Below the pieces are notes generated by a model. It did no database searches, had not been told where the DNA came from, and saw only the letters and a program-made list of their open reading frames with translations. A program made the position numbers and the translations under genes. Positions 27,936-64,000 of a stretch of DNA of 64,000 bases are shown piece after piece. Each line of letters opens with the position of its first letter. The first letter of the stretch is position 1. Origin of the DNA: Protula sp. h YS-2021. Its lineage: Eukaryota > Annelida > Polychaeta > Sabellida > Serpulidae. The stretch is from NCBI GenBank assembly GCA_949752745.1, contig OX457031.1, positions 47,387,257-47,451,256 on the forward strand, given 5' to 3'.

Positions 27936-29391
27936 CCGTGTGTCGATCTGTCGGTCTGTCGGTCTGTCATAACAGCTTATTAACACGACAACTTAAAAAC
28001 TGCTTCAAGGATTTTAATGAAACTTGGTATATAGCTTCTATGGGAACAAACACAGATCGGTATTGTAAATGGACCAGGTTCGTCCAAGGAAAATGCACGA
28101 ACTGAAAATTTCAGCCTTTGATTGACTATTGGTGGCCGTGTTTAGCTGATTGGGGCTTTTAGGGAATACGTGGGCTATGCACACTGCTCTAGTTTATTTT
28201 TGTGGCAGAGAGTTTTTATAAGTAACTGCGTATTTATTGTAGAACTGACTAAGTTAATTTTAATAAAGTTTATTAACAAACAGGTTTGCATCATTTTAGC
28301 AATGTATTACTTAGTCGACGTCTTATTCGTATTCAAATGTGTTTTCACTGTCGACGTTTCATCCAGCATTCGTGAACAACGTGTCGGCAAGGCAGAGAAA
28401 AATAAACTTGTTTCGCATGTCCCTATCGGGTCATTAAAATCGCAAATAAAATAGTAATATAAACGTTTTATTAAACCGTTAGACACGTTTTGCGAAAACA
28501 GCGCTTTGACCAAAGCTGGATCGCCAAAATGTTCAAAAATAAAAACGTTTTAATCTAGCTGGGTGTAAATCTTTCGAGAATAATAAAAACGATCTCTGGG
28601 TCAAATTAAAAAAAAACTGAGGATGAGAAGCACGACTGTTTTTCTTCCTGGCCTAAATGAATACATGATATTACTAAAATAGGTCATGTTTTGTATTATG
28701 AACTAGCATAAAGATGCTCATGTAATCCATTAAACAGTTCATAGCAATAGAAAATGGGAAATTTCTTTGAATACTGTGCATTTGAAATTGAATTTAATAC
28801 ACTAGTTATTAAATTTTCTAGGTTTTAATAATATAATAGTTTTAATAATATAATAGTTAACACTTTGAAACTCTCTTGTCGCATTATAACAATAATAATT
28901 GAAATCATATGTTGTATACTTTAAATAAACTATACAAACACTAATGTATACTTTATTAAATAACTGAAGATATAAAAGGTATTTTTTCTGTTAATAATAA
29001 AACTTCAAATAGCGAAATTTCTACTGATTTACAGACGAACAAGAGTGGCATTCTATTGACTATTTGCAGAAAAGTGGAAGCCACAACACAATGTATGTAC
29101 GTAACTCCACGTCGCTGATGTCCAGTTAAATGTTACAAAACACGAACTGGATGATTTCAGTCGAACCACTGTTTTAAAGCCTTAGATAATTATCAAGTCT
29201 ACCATACCCACTCAGTCATAAAGTGTCATTTCATGAGTTTTAAAAAGAATTAAAGCTTGATGGTGACGTCATAAAACAAAATTCTTTTGGTGTTTGCGGG
29301 TATTATTTTCCTATGAAGATCCGTTCACTTCACTGCTGTACTCAAAGGATGAATAAGTAATTTCCGATTCCAGAGCAGCCTTTGACAATTT
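27936..29391. other. Intergenic, dispersed repeat tail
   Basis: 27940-28160 has the ctgtcggtctgtc and aaacttggtatatag motifs common to dispersed repeats of marine invertebrates. A related ctgtctatccgtctg motif occurs at 26550. No gene recognised. Confidence 0.4.
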
Positions 29392-29733
29392 TTATATATC
29401 AAGCGAAGCGAACCATTCATCTCCAAGACTTGTGTTTTCAATATCCAATTTGGAAAACTGAATAAATTCTAATGGGTTATTCCGGAGAATGTTGAGATCT
29501 ACTGGAGACAAAACGAAATCCGTGTCACTGTCAAATTTTTCAGTTTGTGGTCCAGATTTTTCATTAATATCTTCCAAAGTTTCTGATAAAGTTCTGCTTA
29601 ATAAATCCGAAAATCATATGCCACTGTTTTCTTTTTCTAAATCAACCTCCCTATATCTATTTTGCGTTGTAAAAATATCTTCCCCATCATCCATTTTGAG
29701 ACCAAAATCTTCTGAGACTAAAATTTTCATACT
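29392..29733 (-). pseudogene. Unidentified short acidic frame with an in-frame stop
   Basis: From an ATG near 29730, about 38 codons are open (MKILVSEDFGLKMDDGEDIF), then TGA, then the same phase is open for about 75 codons to a stop at 29392 (SPVDLNILRNNPLEFIQFSK). The composition looks coding, but no family is recognised. It may be a decayed gene, or two exons misread as one. Confidence 0.25.
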
Positions 29734-31611
29734 AACTTCTATGTACCTACCACGTGCGCAAACCCTATATAGCTTGTCACGGGTGTTATTTCTTCACATC
29801 TTGTATTTCTTTTGATATATAATAAGCCTAATCAAGACCTGAATTTTGGATTTCATACACACTGGGGAAGGAGTAAAGCGGAACGGGTATTATTGGTAGA
29901 ATCATGCTTAAGTGAAAGAAATCACTTTGGGTGCGGGTATTCTGGCTAATAATACCCTCCTTCGTCGGGTATTAGTTCATCCAGAATACCCTCACCTGCG
30001 TGATTTCTTTAATTCATAGAATCTAAAATGCACAAAAATAAAGTATTTTTAATCTTTGAAAATTAACGACTTCAAGATACTAACCAGCTATTGGAGATAC
30101 GCCAGATTTTATATTATAGTTTGTTTCAAGGATCGAGTACGTGGGAGGATCACACTGTTTTAAGGGATGACCGAAAGATTCAGTGGCCTTTAATTTTCAT
30201 TTCGGTACTGGTGGTCTTGTTCACTGTATTCGCTTATCTAATTCAGTTGGAGCCAATATGAGTCCACCGGCTTACCAACCCGAACCCTGATTTAAACTAG
30301 GGACCCTGGAATTAACAGACCAGCGCTCCGACCAGCTGAGTTAGCCGTCAGTCCATGAGAACTTAATTTCGCGCAAGCAGAATTCCAGGGACAAAAAATT
30401 CAACTTCCTGTGCTTTATCCTACATAATATACGTCACTCCTTTACAGAAAATGTCATTAAATTCTTTCGAAAATGAAACGTAGATTTTTACACCAGATGC
30501 AAACGAAGTAACATTTTCTTTAGTTGAGACCAGGTAAATTGAAAACAAAAAGGAATTTATATTGATATTTATGCTCTTTTTAAATTCTGGATTTGTTTGC
30601 GATTATAGTTTTACCATATTGTTCGATGCAATTGAATTCTTACTCAAAATAAATTTAAAACGTGGTTTTGAAACTCTTTTGAGCACCTGCTCATTTGAGC
30701 TAAAGCTATTCAATACTGAACACTCCACAAACGTAAACATTGACTTCCTCATACCAGTTTAAGATGGCAAAATCCTGAAGAATAGCACCATACATCAAAA
30801 AGTACTTTTTGGTTTCTTTGGTTTCATTCTTTTCTGTATCTTCCATAAATTAAGTTTGTTTCACCATGCTTTGACACAGTGTACTGTCTGAATGCCGGGT
30901 TACAGTTTTTCTTCTATGCCTATGGGAGTATTTATTCACATTTTAAATGCACTACTGATCCTTTTAGCTTTGCCATAGAAATGGTGTCTTTTAGTACTGA
31001 AGAAGATATAATTTTAGGGGGAGTGAAGCAGCATGAATAACAATGGTGCGACTCACATACAGTTTGGTTACCATTAAGGGTGTTCTGTGGCCCAACCAGG
31101 CCCAGCCCTACAGAGGGAAACACGCCGGGCTGGGTCGCGCCTTTTAACAGATAAGTATTCTTTATAAATACATATATAACTAGACAGAATTCCGCTACAA
31201 AGCGGAATGACCCACTTGCAGAAACCACCTAAGAAAATAAAGTCAAGCGGTACCAATCCTTTCGTGTCGGTCCAACGGGTTAAAAATTAACCCAAATCTT
31301 TAAATGTTTTCGAGATAGTAGTCAACTTCCGATTTTTGACCCTGACCGTGACCGAAAGGTCTCGATCACCGAGGTACCTGTTATTAACGTTGTTTAGGCC
31401 CAAAGGGCCAATGAGATTAAAATCAATCTCTCTCTGTCTCTCTCTAACCGTTTTCGAGATAATAGTCAAGTTCCGGTTTTTGACCTTGACCGTGATCGAG
31501 AAGGTCAAGATCACCAAGGTAACTCTTATTTAGCGTTGCTTAGAGGTCCAGTAGTCGAAGATCTCTAACCGTTTTCGAGATAAGTCGACCTATCGTTAAC
31601 GGCTCCCTAGG
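29734..31611. other. Intergenic with a tRNA-derived repeat and tandem repeats
   Basis: At about 30278-30356 the minus strand has a tRNA-derived unit (A box GCTAACTCAGCTGG, an asparagine-like loop, T arm CCCTAG-TTTAAATC), probably a SINE. 31280-31600 contains three diverged units of a repeat around tttcgagataatagtcaa and tgaccttgaccgtgatcga, ending at the LTR. Confidence 0.5.
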
Positions 31612-31830
31612 TGTTATTGGTGTGTGTATGTTGTACACTAATTAAGAATGCAAGTTATTATTAAGCAATTACTACGTTTTTTAAAATAAAAAACACGTCT
31701 ACTCAGTTGTGTGCATCTTATCTTTTGTAAGCAGGCACAGAATACAGGGATGAATGTGGTTAGCTGAAGCGGACCTATTTCCTAGCACTTGATTGCTCAT
31801 ACACGCATGATCTGATAGGCATCACTAACA
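31612..31830 (-). repeat. LTR, downstream copy
   Basis: Starts TGTTATTGG, ends ACTAACA. Pairs with 35501-35712 at high but imperfect identity. Flanked by CTAGG on the outside. Confidence 0.85.
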
Positions 31831-32111
31831 TCTCTCTTTTCCAAAAGAATTAGGTTTTCTTTTTTAAAAACAAAATAAGCATTTGCAAATTGTTCACACC
31901 GAACTGAGAATTATTTTCATCTAAAATTAGAACCTTTTCTACCAGTACGAATTTAGAATATACACAATGGCATCAAATGAAATAAACAATCCTTCTAACA
32001 TTCATTAAATTAAATAAAACCAAAAGATTTTTTTAACCTATCTGGCGTTTTTTTAAGCTGATAAAAAGCATAATTTTTTTAACAGTGTCTGCATTTTGTA
32101 CACTATGTACA

Positions 32112-35034
32112 CTATTTACAGTTCGAGGTCAGGGGATATGAATATATGGAACTTATGTTGAGAGGCATTTGTTGCTGTTTGCTGACCTCTAAGTGCTGTG
32201 TATTACCAACAACACTTTCTGACTCGCTTTCTGTTGTTATGATGGGTTCCTCTCGCTTGTCATAGGTTTGTTTATTCCTGCGTGGTTTTATATGAATCCT
32301 GTTTCGGCGATATTGTTTCCTACATATGAGCGATCTGTCAGCTTTTCTTGACAGATGCCTGGGGTTCACACATTTGTATTGCTGTTTTGTGGTTGCACAT
32401 AAACTGGCTGCCCAACTTCTATTTTGGGGAGTGGGGCTGCGTTTCGGTCGTAAAATCGCTTTGCCAGTTGACGCTTGTGCTCGATCTTGGTTTTCACATC
32501 ACGCTGTATTTCAAGCAGTTTGATGTTTGTTGGCAGCTTGGTTTTCGTTCGTCTTGCCATGAGTCGCTGAGCTGGACTTGACGCCCTGTCTATCGTAGGA
32601 GTGTTTTTCATTCGAGGAGCGCTTTGTAGATATTTGTTTTCGAGCTGTAAGCCTTCTGCATTAAGAGTTTAGCAATCTTAACGGTCGTTTCGATTTTACC
32701 ATTGCTTTGGCTATGGTACGGTGAGATTGAGGTATTGTCAAAACTCCACTCTGCTGCAAATTTTGAGAATTCGTCGCTGATTAAATTGGCGTTGTTGTCA
32801 GTGATAACTTTGTAGGGAATTCTGAATCTCGCAAACTGAGCTTGCAGGAATTTGACAATCGCTTGCGTTGTGGACGAGTATAAACGATTTATTTCAAAAT
32901 AATCGCTGTAATAATCCACGGTGATAAAATATGTTTTGCCTTTTAACTTGAATTCATCGACAGCGATTTTAGTCCAGGGACGCGATGGTATTTTGGTCGT
33001 GTGCAGAGCTTCTTTCTGCTGATTGCTGTTAATCTCCTCACACACATGACAGTTATCGACAAGGTTTTTTATGTCACTGCGCATATTGGGCCAAAATAAC
33101 GTGTCGGCTGCCTTTCTGATGCAGGCTGCACTTCCTAGATGGCTGCTGTGAATTTTGCGGAACATTTCTGGGCGTAGCTGTTTTGGTATTATGACACGCA
33201 GTCCTTTGTACAGAATGCCATTCTGCACTGTAATTTCTTCACGGTAATTCCAGAAGTCTTTCACAAGCAGTGAGACGTTTTTTTATGTTCTCGGGCCATC
33301 CTTGTAGAACCCAGGTTTTGAGGGCTTGTAGAGTTGTATCCGTGTCAGTATTTCTTTGAATGTTTTTCATCTGGCTATCGCTTATACTCGTATAACTTTC
33401 AAAGTTGATCTCATCCAATGAGTGCCAGAATACATCGAAGGATTCTGTGACGGCGTCATTTTCAGATTTCGGCAATGCTACACGGCTGAGCATATCTGAT
33501 ATGTATTGTTGTATATGAGTCTGTGAGGTAGCGAATCGTCAGGTTGTAACTGTAATTGTAGTAGCATGGGTTGTAATCTTGGAGGCAGCGAGAAGCGATT
33601 TGCTGAATATTGCTTCAAGCGGTTTACGATCAGTCTCTACGATCACATCATTGTAATCTTGGAGGCAGCGAGAAGCGATTTGCTGAATATTGCTTCAAGC
33701 GGTTTACGATCAGTCTCTACGATCACATCATCTTTCCCCAAGATATGGTCACTGAATTTTTTCGTAGCGGAGCATCCATTTTTCGACCACTGCGTACCTC
33801 TGTTGAGTTGGAGTGAGCGTTGTGGAGGCGAATGCGATTGGTTTGCCCTCATGTAGAATAGCTGCTCCTAACGCTTTATCACTCACATCGCATTGTATAA
33901 CGACGGGTTTGTTGATATCGTAATAGGCTAAGACGGGCTCTAGCGTAACCGGCCGCGTTGCTTCTTTGAATGCGTCTTCCTGCTGAGATTGCCATTCTTT
34001 CTCGCACAGACGTCGGAGTGGTGCGCACACTTCTGATAAGTGGGGGAGGGGATTTGGCAAGGTAATTTATAAATCCTAGGAAGCGCTGTGTTTCTTTGAC
34101 GTTCATTGGCCGCAGCATTTCTGTAATACAGCGAACCTTCTCCGGATCTGGTTTAACACTATTCTGCGTGAGCAAATGTCCTATATATGACACTTCTCTT
34201 TGGCAGAGCTTTATATTCTTGCGGTTATGCTTCAACTGCTTCTCACGACATCGTTCCACTTGTTTCTCGAGGTTCTGATTGTGATTCCGAATTGCTTCTT
34301 CTACGTTATTGCCTTCGCCGTATAAAAGTAGATCGTCGGTAACAATTTGGAGACCAGGATTTCCACTGAGCGATTCGGACTGTCGTTGCTGGTATTCCGA
34401 ATGGCATTTGTAGCCAGCGGTACCGGTCAAACGGTGTCCAAAACGTTGTTAGGTAGCTACTTTCCTCATCTAGTACGCATTGATGGAATCCGTCGGATGC
34501 GTCAAAGACGGAGAATACTTTCGCTTTATTTCCTCAATTGTTGGCATGGGGAAGTGACTTCAAGTCCTTGGGATCGATGCATATTCTCATATTGCCTCGC
34601 ATTTTTACAATAACCATTGACGAAATCCAATCCGTGGGCTCATTCACATTAGTGATAATACTACGTTTCTGCATGTCGTCGAGTTTCTGCTTCAGTTCGT
34701 CTTTAATTGCAATGGACATTTTGCGTGGGGTGTGTTGTACCGGCGGCATGCTCTTGTCAACTTAAAGATGAACTTGTCCTGGAAGACGGCAAAGTCCTTG
34801 AAATACATCTGAATATTTATCCAGCATGCTTTCTGCAGACTCGCCTTGAATGTGATTAATGGATGCTAGAATTTTAACAGTTATCAAGTCCATTTTATGC
34901 GTGTTTGCTGAGAGCAGTGGCATTCTAGCGACCTTGGTTGTCACAACTTCGAAACGGAGTTTATTATGCTTACCGTTAGGCATGGTGTGAAGTGTAGAAA
35001 TACCGAGGGGCTTCATGTATGATCCATCATACAA
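32112..35034 (-). pseudogene. pol: Gypsy pol remnant (PR-RT-RH-IN)
   Basis: Pieces read leftward. 34762-35034: protease end and link to RT (YSDVFQGL). 34534-34749: RT start (MRICIDPKDL). 33879-34430: RT core with VTDDLLLYG in place of the usual Tyr-x-Asp-Asp, then CQREVSYIGHLL. 33749-34060: RNase H (VIQCDVSDKALGAAIL). 32608-33493: integrase with a Cys pair (CHVCEE) and catalytic D (AVDEF), D (ITDNN) and E (NGKIE). 32112-32611: integrase tail. Frames change at each junction, and an 80-bp tandem duplication at 33571-33730 disrupts RNase H. Confidence 0.85.
33571..33730. repeat. 80-bp tandem duplication in RNase H region
   Basis: Two identical 80-base units starting ttgtaatcttggaggcagcg. Identity suggests a recent event in an already decayed element. 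Confidence 0.9.
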
Positions 35035-35149
35035 ATTGAGCTTCGTATTGCTTTCTCGGATTACGGCATTGCGGTCGATAATATGTAAGTCGTCAATAGA
35101 TATGACATTACACGTGGTTCCGGTGTCGTTTTCGTCCGAAATTCGTAGC

Positions 35150-35342
35150 GATTAGAAAATTCTTAGACAGTCTTTTCCCAATAACGGTCTCAGCGTGGCC
35201 ATTCGGATGCCTTTATCTTTTTCGTGAGTTCTCTAGCAGTTTCGTAGTCTTTCCATTGTTGTTGGAAGAATTGCCAGGTGTTTGGCAGATCGCCTTTTGT
35301 TTCCATAGGAGCAGGGATCGGACAATTTGATGCTGCCGCCAT
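35150..35342 (-). pseudogene. gag: Gypsy gag remnant
   Basis: From the ATG at 35342, about 60 codons of a typical gag N-terminus are open (DLPNTWQFFQQQWKDYETA), followed directly by a stop and by protease-region sequence. The capsid and nucleocapsid parts are absent. Confidence 0.6.
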
Positions 35343-35500
35343 ACTGCTAATTGTCAATCACTGGGAGCCTATAGTCACTTAGATGAGTTAATTCATCCGC
35401 ATTCTATTATCCCGATTGCCTTTCATGTGATTTTTTAAACTTAGGCTTAACTCTTGCTTATTTTTTCGTCATTCCAGTTTTTAGTGCGAATCTGACATCA

Positions 35501-35712
35501 TGTTATTGGTGTGTGTATGTTGTACACCAATTAAGAATGCGAGTAATTAATAAGCAATTACTAAGTTTATTTAATAAAAACACGTCTACTCAGTTCTATG
35601 TATCTTTTGTAAGCATGCGCAGAACACGGGGATGAATGTGGTTAGCTAAATCGGACCTATTTCCTAGAACTTGATTACTCACACACGCATCATCTGATAG
35701 GCATCACTAACA
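35501..35712 (-). repeat. LTR, upstream copy
   Basis: TGTTATTGG to ACTAACA. In minus-strand sense this is the 5' LTR, followed by the gag remnant. Confidence 0.85.
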
Positions 35713-37072
35713 CGAGGTCACGTGACCTTTGACCTTGACCCTCAAGATCAAGATTCATTATGGAAGGTTACTCTTACTGAGTACGTTTTATATATTCAAA
35801 CTGGAATGTGAGCACTTTTTATGACTTTTCGTGATTAAATTTTGAATAATACTTTTGGCCTCACTTTGACCTTGATCTCTGATGATTGTCTATACGTGTA
35901 CAAAATGTAAAGGCCCGCTGGTTCAAACGCTAGGAGGAGTTTTCTGGAAACGATTTTAGAGGAAAAATAACTTTGACCTCAATTTGACTTTGATCTTGAC
36001 CGTTCAGGTCAAACAAATTTACGGATTCACCGAGACCTCATCACCCTCTGCACGTGTGCTAAATTTCATCTTCCTTTGTCAAATACTGTCAGAGGAGTTT
36101 TCTGGAAACCATCCAAACGGAAAAAGAGAGAAAAAGAAAAATGCAGAAACTTCCAGAAAAACTACAAACTTATGTCCAGTTTCGAACGAAGTTTGCAAGT
36201 GGGAACAAGCCTCAACTGAATTATTTTGAGCGAGTCTTTCCAGCACCAGGTAACATTGGGAATGCTATTCCCAGCCGCTGGTCACATTGCAGTAGCGTCG
36301 AGATCTGGTCGCATAGCGTCAAGATCTAGGAGCAAGTTGATAACATGTTATTCTTTAAAAAATCATAGAGTTAACTTCACACTACAAACCGTGACAGACG
36401 GGAGTAGACTTTGTTCTCCACAGTTGGTATATATGGGGTGGGTTGGGGGGGGGGGGGGTTCGCCGGGGCGCCGCCGGTTGGACCTTTCACGTCCACCGAA
36501 ATGACCTCGTTTTTGTGTAAATGAGACGATTATGTTTTTATTTGCAGGGTCTTTTTTCCAAATGAGGACTGAGTCCAATAACAAACTGGTTAGATAACGT
36601 GTGATTTGTATAAAGTACGAATTCCCATCTACTCTAGTTAGATCAGGTGTGATTTGTATAGATTATACGGATTCCCATCTACTTTACCAGGTAAAGTGAT
36701 ACCTACAGCAAAAACACGATTTCCGCTACAACAAATCCCTGTCGCACTGTTCGCAGAATGTGCGTTGTTGTGCTGGTAATTAACCACAATAGAGCCAGTA
36801 ATGAGGCAAATATTGACAGGTTATGGCTACAGAATTGCTGTTTGCAGGTGTGCGTAAATGATGAAAGGCACCTCATTACGAGGAAAGAAAAGAGGGCGAG
36901 ATTTTCTACAAACAATGTACACTTTTACGGAAATAAGAACCTCCTGTTTCCTAACTGGCTGAAAAGATCGCGGCTTTTTTTAGTTTTTTTACGAGAAGTC
37001 TCTTTGTTGTCTTTTTTGTTTAGAACTGGGTTTCAAGTCAATTATTTCATGTGAATATTATTGCATCCCGAC
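35713..37072. other. Intergenic, repeat-derived
   Basis: 35716-36130 is built of tgaccttgacc-type units related to those at 31280-31600, so the gypsy element may have landed in that repeat. A G run lies at 36446-36460. A short duplication of gtgtgatttgtata occurs at 36599-36690. No gene. Confidence 0.5.
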
Positions 37073-37076
37073 ATTT

Positions 37077-37146
37077 GATCTAACGACAATTAATCTAGCG
37101 ACAACTAGATAGGGTACGACAACTGGTCTAAATTTTCAAAATTCTT

Positions 37147-37197
<51 letters not shown>

Positions 37198-37411
37198 TGT
37201 AACTCCAAAGGAATAATGACCCAGTGACGGCTAAGAAAGCCCATGGCATTAAGAGAAATTAAGAGCTTCATACACACAGAGAAACGCACAGATCTACACA
37301 AAAAAATAAAATAAGCAAAAAAGAATTTTGGGAATTTAGACCAGTTGTCGTACCCTGCCCATTTAGATAAACTGTCGCTAGATCAATTGTCGTTAGACCA
37401 ATTGTCATGGA
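37077..37411. mobile_element. Palindromic MITE with a (GT)n core
   Basis: The arms are inverted copies: ctaacgacaattaatctagc, then tacgacaactggtctaaatt on the left, and the complement at about 37325-37411. Between them lie a GT microsatellite (37141-37201) and about 120 bp of other sequence. Non-coding. Confidence 0.7.
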
Positions 37412-39133
37412 TTCGAATATTATATATCATTCTACTGGCAGCTTACTGATGCAATTAGGCAGTTAGGATGTACCTCACTCTCCTCTTCCCCCTCCCATCC
37501 TCTCAACTCCTGTAGTTTCAATTTTTAGACACTATCTCTTCCCTAGCTGCACCCCCTCCCTCACCCAGATGTTGAAAACGTCCCTGGGCCTATGATTCAG
37601 TATTCTGTGAAGGCAGCAAAATAAAAATAAACCAGTCGACTTTGTGGGCCAGTGGTCCTTCACTGGCGTTGTCAAGAGAGACCGGAACTTAAAGCTATTA
37701 GCTGTCTGAGGCCAATGTGTCAGCGGGGACAACGTGAGAGCTAGCGACAATAATCACAGTAAAATCGAGCACATAGGCTTTGGGCTTTGGGCTGGTTTCA
37801 AGGGAAGCAGAGGGTAAATACTCCTCTTGAAGCAAACATACATCGGGGTTGGTTGAGGTTCAGTTGGAAAGGATTTTTCTTCAGGAATGTAATACTAAAC
37901 TCCAGGTGAATGCCTTAAATACAGTTACCAATGAAACTTAACTAAAATGGTCTTTTCCTGGATTATCATATTTGTGGGGTTCTCCATGACGGAAAATAAC
38001 TTGAACGGAACTATAGAAAAAGGTGATGCTATTTGCGAAGTGGCCCCATTTGCTGGTTTGGTTTGTTGCATTTTGTTGAAGGCAGTACAGTTCTTACCTT
38101 TTATCAATTTGCATTTTATCATGTCTTTTATAAAAAAAGTTCAGTAAAATAAAATAAAAAAATAATTAAATCTGTCAATGTGCAGAATTTCTATTGAGAA
38201 AGTTTTGGAAATAATTTAAAAAGTAACAAGAATAGCAAACAAACACTGCTAAGGTTTTGCTTGTCGACTTAATATTGGCTAATGTTAGAATTTGAGAACT
38301 GGAACGACATATATTTGGCAATATAAAAAAATCAATTATTCCAGATAGTCCAAACATATCGAGACGAATTTCATTAACAATTTTATTAAAATAAAAAATA
38401 CTTGCTTTAAAGGCTGTACTCAACAGTCTGATATATCACCCTTAACATTGCCATTGTGTGATGACAGACCTACAATCCGTTCTATATATTTTCAAAATGG
38501 GGGATTTATTACCTATTCATATTTATATCACAATAGCGGGGTTGCGTGGTATGTTTACTGAAGCAAGTGTGTTCACAGGTTATTGGTAGCGGCAGAGGAA
38601 GCCAAGCGCGGGCTTAATTGTTGCCTCTTCTATAAGCAACGCCACTTGATGAAATTAAGCTTGCCACACACCCATTATTACTACTTACCCAATCATAGCT
38701 AAAATAGCCAAGCAGATTGACTTCTAGAGACAATAAATTTCCCGTGTCTCCACGTTGCTTTTAGTTAGTTTTGCTGTTCGTGCTAATGTAAGATGCACAC
38801 CTGAATGCTTCCGCTTTTCTCTGGACATGTGTAAATGATGCATCAATGACTTAGAGGTTGTCTTCGTGTATTTCCGATATGTTTGCTATTGGTCTTCTCC
38901 TATTTAAAGACAGGACTGAAATTTGCCGCAGGATATAGATGCGAGTGACCAGAACATTAGAAGCGAAAAGGAGTCGCTCCTTGATTGCGTCAGTGAGTCT
39001 CATCGATACGCACGTCGCTGCAGGATTAATTCCACAAAATTGAAGCGAGAGAGGGGGAAAGAATTGGTTGTATGTTGCCATGTGACATTGTTCAAGCTAT
39101 AGTGTCATGGGAATCGTTTGATCAACACAAATT
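37412..39133. other. Intergenic upstream of the ROCO gene
   Basis: No long frame with recognisable content. The ROCO promoter should lie in the right part, but no clear TATA box or initiator could be picked. Confidence 0.5.
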
Positions 39134-63374
<24,241 letters not shown>

Positions 63375-64000
63375 ACTATAAAGGTATATTTCTGCTTTTA
63401 ACACAATGAAAATAATAAAAAACTTATCGAAAATTATAGTTCTTCAGTTTTATCTGTCAAAGAAAAATACATCAATCGGAGAACTTATTTATGCAATATA
63501 AAACATATTACTGTGCACAATGACTATCAAGTTGACAAACACCTCTTGCTCTGAATAAAATGGGACAATAGTGATCATAAAGTGTATTAAAATGCTCTGT
63601 CCGCTATCAATTAGTATTTCAGTGATTTTTATTTCAGGAAAGTTTCCAATCGAGCTCTCTTAGCTACTTCATGTTGAGCAAAAAAATTAGTATTCGATTT
63701 TTCAGCAAACCTTTGCTTTCTAGCATGAGTTTTGACTCGATTGTTATTTTCATACCTCTGGTTTAAATGACCTTTTATGAAGTACACTATTAAAAATGTG
63801 TCACAATTGATTTCAAGTGATTTTAAAACCGGAGAATTAAACATAGTTTATTGAATTCGAGCGATGCGTTTCCACTTGATCCCTTTTTGGCCCATTTCAG
63901 CTTCTTGAGCCTGAGATGTTTAGGGCAAGTTTAGTAGAGACATTATGTAGCATGTTAAGTTGGTAAGTTGATTTAGTTGATTTGGATGATTTAGATTTAA
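63375..64000. other. 3' flank of the ROCO gene, no gene recognised
   Basis: AT-rich. A 71-codon minus-strand frame at 63629-63844 has no recognisable feature. Confidence 0.5.

Larger units (their letters stand above)
31612..35712 (-). mobile_element. Ty3/gypsy LTR retrotransposon, decayed
   Basis: 4.1 kb between LTRs of 219 and 212 bp, with near-matching 5-bp duplications (CTAGG and CGAGG). Minus-strand order: short gag start, protease end, reverse transcriptase, RNase H, integrase. That order (integrase last) identifies Ty3/gypsy. Gag is mostly deleted, leaving about 3.7 kb of interior, and pol is broken into several frames. LTR divergence and lesions indicate an old, inactive copy. Confidence 0.9.

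Overview
The window is nuclear DNA from a metazoan, most likely an aquatic invertebrate. It is AT-rich and full of microsatellites, has spliced genes with long introns, and carries Polinton, DIRS, Ty3/gypsy and pogo-like elements together. The phylum cannot be fixed from the sequence.

Layout. 1-4378: host intergenic DNA with one orphan exon, one possible small secreted Gly/Tyr-rich peptide and a 2.1-kb inverted-repeat element. 4379-24708: a nested stack. A pogo/Tigger-like MITE was hit by a complete 17.9-kb Polinton/Maverick (4474-22405, TSD TTTGAG) and by a second 1.75-kb element with an 8-bp TSD (22714-24468). 24709-31611: intergenic repeats with no convincing gene. 31612-35712: a decayed Ty3/gypsy element between two LTRs. 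35713-39133: intergenic repeats. 39134-63374: one host gene on the + strand, about 20 exons, encoding an LRR-Roc-COR (ROCO) GTPase ending in a possible CaaX box. One of its introns holds a structurally complete 8-kb DIRS-like tyrosine-recombinase retrotransposon in antisense (44459-52527) and a second copy of the pogo-like MITE.

The Polinton is the centrepiece. Rightward genes encode two related small proteins, a Cys-rich protein with an LxCxE motif, integrase with chromodomain, packaging ATPase, two basic virion-core-like proteins, a small protein with a lipidation signature, penton-like minor capsid protein, major capsid protein (broken by one in-frame TGA) and adenain-like protease. Leftward genes encode protein-primed DNA polymerase B and a run of four small proteins, the first of which matches the PC4/p15 single-strand-DNA-binding fold. 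The two transcription units converge at 14.6-14.75 kb, with poly(A) signals facing each other. The 2.4-kb terminal inverted repeats are unusually complex: each holds three tRNA-like sequences, several minisatellites and a 35-bp copy of the element's own first gene set between poly-T runs.

The ROCO gene model was built by hand from splice signals. Every junction from 41082 to 63374 keeps phase; the first two exons are less certain.
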